A stretch of 8,594 bases of DNA from CAYQCE01 sp964415885 (GTDB taxonomy: Bacteria > Zixibacteria > MSB-5A5 > JAABVY01 > JAHJOQ01): assembly GCA_964415885.1 (NCBI GenBank), contig CAYQCE010000084.1, positions 1-8,594 on the forward strand. Reading direction: 5' to 3'. A model generated the notes under the pieces. It did not search any database and had not been told where the DNA came from. It saw only the letters and a program-made list of their open reading frames with translations. Shown here piece after piece: positions 5,692 to 8,594 of the stretch. The position numbers were made by a program, and so were the translations under genes. The stretch's first letter is position 1; every line of letters starts with the position of its first letter.

Positions 5692-7698
5692 ATGGCTGAT
5701 TTTATACTTCACTCACAGTACGAGCCGACCGGCGACCAGCCAAAGGCTATCCGAGAGCTGACTGAAGGACTTAACTCCGGCAAGAAACACCAGACACTTC
5801 TTGGAGTTACCGGTTCGGGCAAAACATTCACGATGGCGAATGTTATAAAGAACTACGGCCGTCCCACACTCGTAATCTCTCACAACAAGACACTCGCTGC
5901 ACAGCTATTCGGCGAACTGAAGGCTTTCTTTCCGGAAAATGCCGTCGAGTTCTTCATTAGCTATTACGATTACTATCAGCCGGAGGCGTACGTACCCGCC
6001 ACGGACACATACATCGAGAAGGACACCTCGATAAACGACGATATCGATCGTCTGCGTCTCAGGGCGACCTCCTCGCTCTTCGCCCGCGAGGACGTCATAA
6101 TAGTCGCGTCGGTTTCGTGCATCTACGGTATAGGCTCGCCGGACGAATACCGAAGGCAGCTCGTGCTGGCGGAGGTCGGCAAGGAAATGGACAGGGATGA
6201 ACTGCTGAGACAGCTTATCGACACACACTACGTCCGCAACGACTATGAGTTCATGCGCGGTACGTTTCGCGTCCGGGGAGACGTCGTCGAGGTCTTCCCT
6301 GCCTATGAAACCGAAGCGATCCGCATCGAGTTCTTTGGCGACGAGATCGATCAGATATCCGTGATCGATCCGTTGAAGGGTAATATCCGCGAGCAGATCA
6401 AGCACGCAGCCATATACCCCGCGAAGCACTTCCTTACATCGCCGGATCAGCTCAAGCGAGCTATAGCAAGCATCGAAGAGGAGCTCGCCGAGAGGCTCGA
6501 GTATTTTCGTGAAAACGACAAGCTCCTCGAAGCGCAGCGTTTAGAATCGAGAACGAACTATGACATCGAGATGCTTCGAGAAATCGGCTACTGCAGCGGA
6601 ATAGAAAACTACTCGCGTCATATGGCTGGTCGAAAACGGGGCGAACGCCCTCACTGTCTGATAGACTTTTTCCCCGATGACTACCTGATGGTAGTCGATG
6701 AGTCTCATCAGACTATACCGCAGATACGCGGGATGTTCGCTGGAGATCGCTCGCGAAAAGAGGTATTGGTCGAGCACGGGTTCCGTCTGCCTTCGGCGTT
6801 GGACAATCGGCCGCTCGTCTTCGATGAGTTCGAATCGCTGATCGACAAGATGATCTTCGTTTCGGCGACTCCTGCCGATTTCGAGCTCGAAAGATCCGGG
6901 GGTGTAGTTGTCGAGCAGGTAATCAGACCGACCGGACTCGTGGATCCGGAAATAATCGTCCGGCCGGTCAAAACACAGGTCGACGATCTTCTGGAGGAGA
7001 TACGGACGCGTGTCGAAAAGAACGAACGGGTCCTCGTCACTACTCTGACAAAACGAATGGCCGAAGATCTTTCCGACTATCTCGCGCGTCTCGGAATCAA
7101 GGTTCGCTATCTTCATTCGGAAATAGACTCGATAGACCGAACCGCTATCATCCGCGATCTCCGGCTCGCCGAATTCGATGTGCTCGTCGGAATAAATCTC
7201 CTGCGTGAGGGGCTCGACCTTCCGGAGGTCTCGCTGGTTGCGATTCTCGACGCCGACAAGGAGGGCTTCCTTCGCTCGGAAAAGAGCCTGATTCAGACCG
7301 CCGGACGTGCCGCGAGAAACGCCGCGGGCCAAGTCATAATGTATGCCGACAAGATGACGGATTCCCTCAAGAGAGCTATGGATGAGACCACCCGTCGTCG
7401 CGAGATTCAGCTCGCCTACAACAAAGAGCACAATATCACGCCGACTACGATTCTCAAGACGCGCGAGCAGATAATACAGGCGACTTCATTCGCCGATTCG
7501 CGCACCGTCGATCAGGCCGAGGAGATGCTGCCCGAGTTCTACCGCGAAATGCCGGCATCGAGCAAGATCGAGTTCCTCAAGCAGGCGATGCAGAAGGCCG
7601 CCGAGAATCTCGATTTCGAAAAAGCCGCCTTCTACCGTGATGAAATCCTCCGCATATCCAAAGGCGGCAGAGCCAGCCAAGGGCGGCTTAAGCTCTAG
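5692..7698 (+). CDS. uvrB: Excinuclease ABC subunit B (UvrB)
   Basis: Damage-verification helicase of nucleotide excision repair: UvrA loads it at lesions and UvrC makes the incisions. 668 residues from the chosen start, normal for the family. Walker A GVTGSGKT (38-45), the damage-probing beta-hairpin YYDYYQPEAYVP (91-102), Walker B-like DESH (336-339), VSATP (390-394), helicase motif VI QTAGRAAR (535-542) and a C-terminal UVR coiled-coil motif (about 623-656) that contacts UvrC are all present. The protein is intact. The start is chosen because MADFILHSQYEPTGDQPKAI matches the family N-terminus. An in-frame ATG at 5650 would add 14 residues, without family support or a spaced Shine-Dalgarno. 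No LexA-type box was recognised nearby. uvrB lies 65 bp after the HIT gene. Confidence 0.97.
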   Translation: MADFILHSQYEPTGDQPKAIRELTEGLNSGKKHQTLLGVTGSGKTFTMANVIKNYGRPTLVISHNKTLAAQLFGELKAFFPENAVEFFISYYDYYQPEAYVPATDTYIEKDTSINDDIDRLRLRATSSLFAREDVIIVASVSCIYGIGSPDEYRRQLVLAEVGKEMDRDELLRQLIDTHYVRNDYEFMRGTFRVRGDVVEVFPAYETEAIRIEFFGDEIDQISVIDPLKGNIREQIKHAAIYPAKHFLTSPDQLKRAIASIEEELAERLEYFRENDKLLEAQRLESRTNYDIEMLREIGYCSGIENYSRHMAGRKRGERPHCLIDFFPDDYLMVVDESHQTIPQIRGMFAGDRSRKEVLVEHGFRLPSALDNRPLVFDEFESLIDKMIFVSATPADFELERSGGVVVEQVIRPTGLVDPEIIVRPVKTQVDDLLEEIRTRVEKNERVLVTTLTKRMAEDLSDYLARLGIKVRYLHSEIDSIDRTAIIRDLRLAEFDVLVGINLLREGLDLPEVSLVAILDADKEGFLRSEKSLIQTAGRAARNAAGQVIMYADKMTDSLKRAMDETTRRREIQLAYNKEHNITPTTILKTREQIIQATSFADSRTVDQAEEMLPEFYREMPASSKIEFLKQAMQKAAENLDFEKAAFYRDEILRISKGGRASQGRLKL

Positions 7699-7718
7699 AA
7701 ATCGCAGGCAATTCCCTC

Positions 7719-7738
7719 TTTGACAAATCTGCGTCAAA
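7719..7738. repeat. Inverted repeat TTTGAC-N8-GTCAAA after uvrB
   Basis: A 6-bp perfect inverted repeat 20 bp after the uvrB stop. No T-tract follows, so it is not an intrinsic terminator; none was found for uvrB. Confidence 0.35.
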
Positions 7739-7742
7739 TCCA

Positions 7743-7836
7743 CTATTGATGATAGAGCGCTCGTGAAGACTATTGAACTCGTGTGCAGGTCGGGTTCCGG
7801 AGCGAGCGAAGCGAGCGTAGAAACCCGACTATTGAA
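7743..7836. repeat. Hairpin repeat with GACTATTGAA direct copies
   Basis: GTCGGGTT (7789-7796) and AACCCGAC (7822-7829) form an 8-bp stem around a 25-base loop rich in GAGCGAGCGAAGCGAGCG. The decamer GACTATTGAA occurs at 7768-7777 and again at 7827-7836, and the core CTATTGA also at 7743-7749. CTATTGA recurs inside the REP hairpin flanking the transposase. The composition suggests a dispersed intergenic repeat, possibly related to the REP-like elements to the right. Genome copy number cannot be judged here. Confidence 0.45.
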
Positions 7837-7855
7837 GATTCCGCATGAAGAAGAA

Positions 7856-7879
7856 ACCCACACGGAGGGTGGGTCACCC
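7856..7879. repeat. Palindromic segment ACCCAC/GTGGGT, second intergenic hairpin
   Basis: ACCCAC (7856-7861) pairs with GTGGGT (7869-7874) around a seven-base loop, and ACCC (7876-7879) gives an alternative partner for GGGT. It continues the series of hairpins between uvrB and the transposase. No T-tract follows closely enough to call a terminator. Confidence 0.3.
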
Positions 7880-7954
7880 GACGAGGCTCTTTTGTGCTTT
7901 GAGAACGCTGAACGATTTCTATAATACACATACAAATCAAAGGCGACGGTCAGT

Positions 7955-7982
7955 GTGGCCCGGGTCTATTGACCCGGGTTTC
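7955..7982 (+). repeat. Left REP-like hairpin
   Basis: GTGG at the foot is followed by CCCGGGTC (7959-7966), loop TATT (7967-7970) and GACCCGGG (7971-7978), a perfect 8-bp stem. TTTC ends the stretch shared with the right copy. The same tract is followed by AAAGCCGGGCTAC (7987-7999), whose reverse strand begins GTAGCCCGG, so a degenerate inverted partner lies directly beside it, as in bacterial interspersed mosaic elements. Confidence 0.8.
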
Positions 7983-8003
7983 AGAGAAAGCCGGGCTACA
8001 ATT

Positions 8004-8537
8004 GTGAAACGCAAGTCCTTCGATGATGCCGGTCACGTTCACTTCTTGACCTTTACCTGCTACAGGCGCCAACAGCTTCTGACCGATCCTATCGTATGTC
8101 GAATAATCACGATCTGTATTGATCAAGCCCGTACCAGATGCGACTTCAAGCTATATGCGTGGGTTCTGATGCCGGAGCATGTTCATCTGCTTATACATCC
8201 TGTGGACGATAAGTACCGCACGAGCAAGATCCTGAAGTTTATCAAGGCGCCGGCTGGCAGGAAGATTATCGCATATTGGCGTGAACATGCCCCACATATG
8301 TTGCACCATGTTCGCGTGGGTTCGCGAAAGAACGAGAATCGATTCTGGCAGGCAGGAGGCGGTTTTGACAGGAATCTCTTCGAGTTGGATCGGATCAGAA
8401 AAGCGATTGACTATATTGAATATAATCCGGTTCGTCGGGGACTGGTTGCCGCGCCATCACAATGGCGTTGCTCGAGTGCCGCGAGGATGAGGAGCGGGGA
8501 TACTCTGCTGGAAACGGATGAGATAGAGTTGTTCTGA
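8004..8537 (+). CDS. REP-associated tyrosine transposase (RAYT, Y1_Tnp/IS200-like)
   Basis: HUH single-strand nuclease of the IS200/IS605-related RAYT family, which cuts and joins DNA at REP hairpins. 177 residues from GTG 8004, a normal family length. Family opening GHVHFLTFTCYRR (10-22); HUH motif HVH (59-61) in MPEHVHLLI; FWQAGGGFDRNL (114-125); and the C-terminal DYIEYNPVRRGLV (136-148), where Tyr137 or Tyr140 is the likely catalytic tyrosine. The gene looks intact. An in-frame ATG at 7845 would add 53 residues, but that stretch translates the REP hairpin and unrelated repeats, so GTG 8004 is chosen. No convincing Shine-Dalgarno precedes it, consistent with low expression or with structure in the REP arm controlling it. 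Family members are usually single-copy, domesticated genes that spread REPs in trans rather than themselves. Confidence 0.9.
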   Translation: MKRKSFDDAGHVHFLTFTCYRRQQLLTDPIVCRIITICIDQARTRCDFKLYAWVLMPEHVHLLIHPVDDKYRTSKILKFIKAPAGRKIIAYWREHAPHMLHHVRVGSRKNENRFWQAGGGFDRNLFELDRIRKAIDYIEYNPVRRGLVAAPSQWRCSSAARMRSGDTLLETDEIELF

Positions 8538-8559
8538 TGCTCGCACAGAAACACTCTCA

Positions 8560-8587
8560 GAAACCCGGGTCAATAGACCCGGGCCAC
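8560..8587 (-). repeat. Right REP-like hairpin, inverted copy
   Basis: Reverse complement of the left repeat over 28 bases without a mismatch: CCCGGGTC (8564-8571), loop AATA (8572-8575), GACCCGGG (8576-8583), then CCAC (8584-8587), the complement of GTGG. It begins 22 bases after the transposase stop. Similarity extends a few bases further with one mismatch (TGAGA against AGAGA). Confidence 0.8.
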
Positions 8588-8594
8588 GCCAGCC

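Larger units (their letters stand above)
7955..8587. mobile_element. RAYT transposase gene bracketed by inverted REP-like repeats
   Basis: A unit of about 633 bp: a left REP-like hairpin (7955-7982), a single Y1/HUH transposase gene (8004-8537) and the inverted copy of the same 28-bp repeat (8560-8587). This matches the known RAYT arrangement, in which a single transposase gene sits among inverted REP palindromes carrying a short conserved tetranucleotide (here GTGG) at the foot of the hairpin. The true element ends may lie further out, since the window stops seven bases after the right repeat. Confidence 0.75.

Noticed and set aside
6541..7431. Minus-strand reading frame of 296 codons inside uvrB
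   Set aside because: Antisense shadow; the plus strand encodes all UvrB motifs without interruption.
7845..8003. 53-residue N-terminal extension of the transposase reading frame from ATG 7845
   Set aside because: It translates intergenic hairpins and the REP repeat itself and has no family similarity; the RAYT-type N-terminus begins at GTG 8004.
1..8594. CRISPR array, defence island or prophage
   Set aside because: No regularly spaced direct repeats, Cas, restriction-modification, toxin-antitoxin or phage structural genes are visible; most of the window is housekeeping.

Overview
The window is a chromosomal housekeeping region from a bacterium with moderate, roughly balanced base composition. 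It carries a type A RNase P RNA, a citrate synthase of the eukaryote-like group described from Geobacter, a MeaB-type chaperone GTPase, and a REP-associated transposase of the subgroup with an FWQAGGGFDRNL motif. This mix fits an uncultured Gram-negative lineage (deltaproteobacterial, Zixibacteria-like or a related FCB-type phylum). That assignment is an inference; no marker here fixes the phylum.

Layout. On the minus strand, reading right to left: rnpB (3011-2655), recJ (2625-922) and meaB (920 to beyond the left edge). The three are packed head to tail, with about 30 nt between rnpB and recJ and a single base between the recJ stop and the meaB start. They look like one transcription unit driven by the rnpB promoter, perhaps with partial termination after rnpB. 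A gene-poor stretch of about 590 bp (3012-3596) follows; it holds the rnpB promoter and a cluster of short hairpins. Next comes the minus-strand citrate synthase gene gltA (4985-3711) with a clear intrinsic terminator. The gltA upstream region (4986-5308) is shared with a divergent plus-strand pair, a HIT-family hydrolase (5309-5626) and uvrB (5692-7698). It contains a good sigma70-type promoter for gltA, a perfect CRP-type palindrome, several other inverted repeats and a possible nine-residue leader ORF.

The right end (7699-8594) is a repeat-rich accessory patch. Several hairpin-forming repeats lead to a REP-associated tyrosine transposase (RAYT, 8004-8537), bracketed by two inverted 28-bp copies of a perfect hairpin repeat. 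This is the most mobile-looking part of the window and the best candidate for follow-up.

Functionally the genes are DNA repair (RecJ exonuclease, UvrB), RNA processing (RNase P), central carbon metabolism (citrate synthase) and B12-dependent propionate/methylmalonyl-CoA metabolism (MeaB). I found no CRISPR array, tRNA, defence system, prophage or clearly novel multi-gene system. The less ordinary material is in the non-coding DNA.
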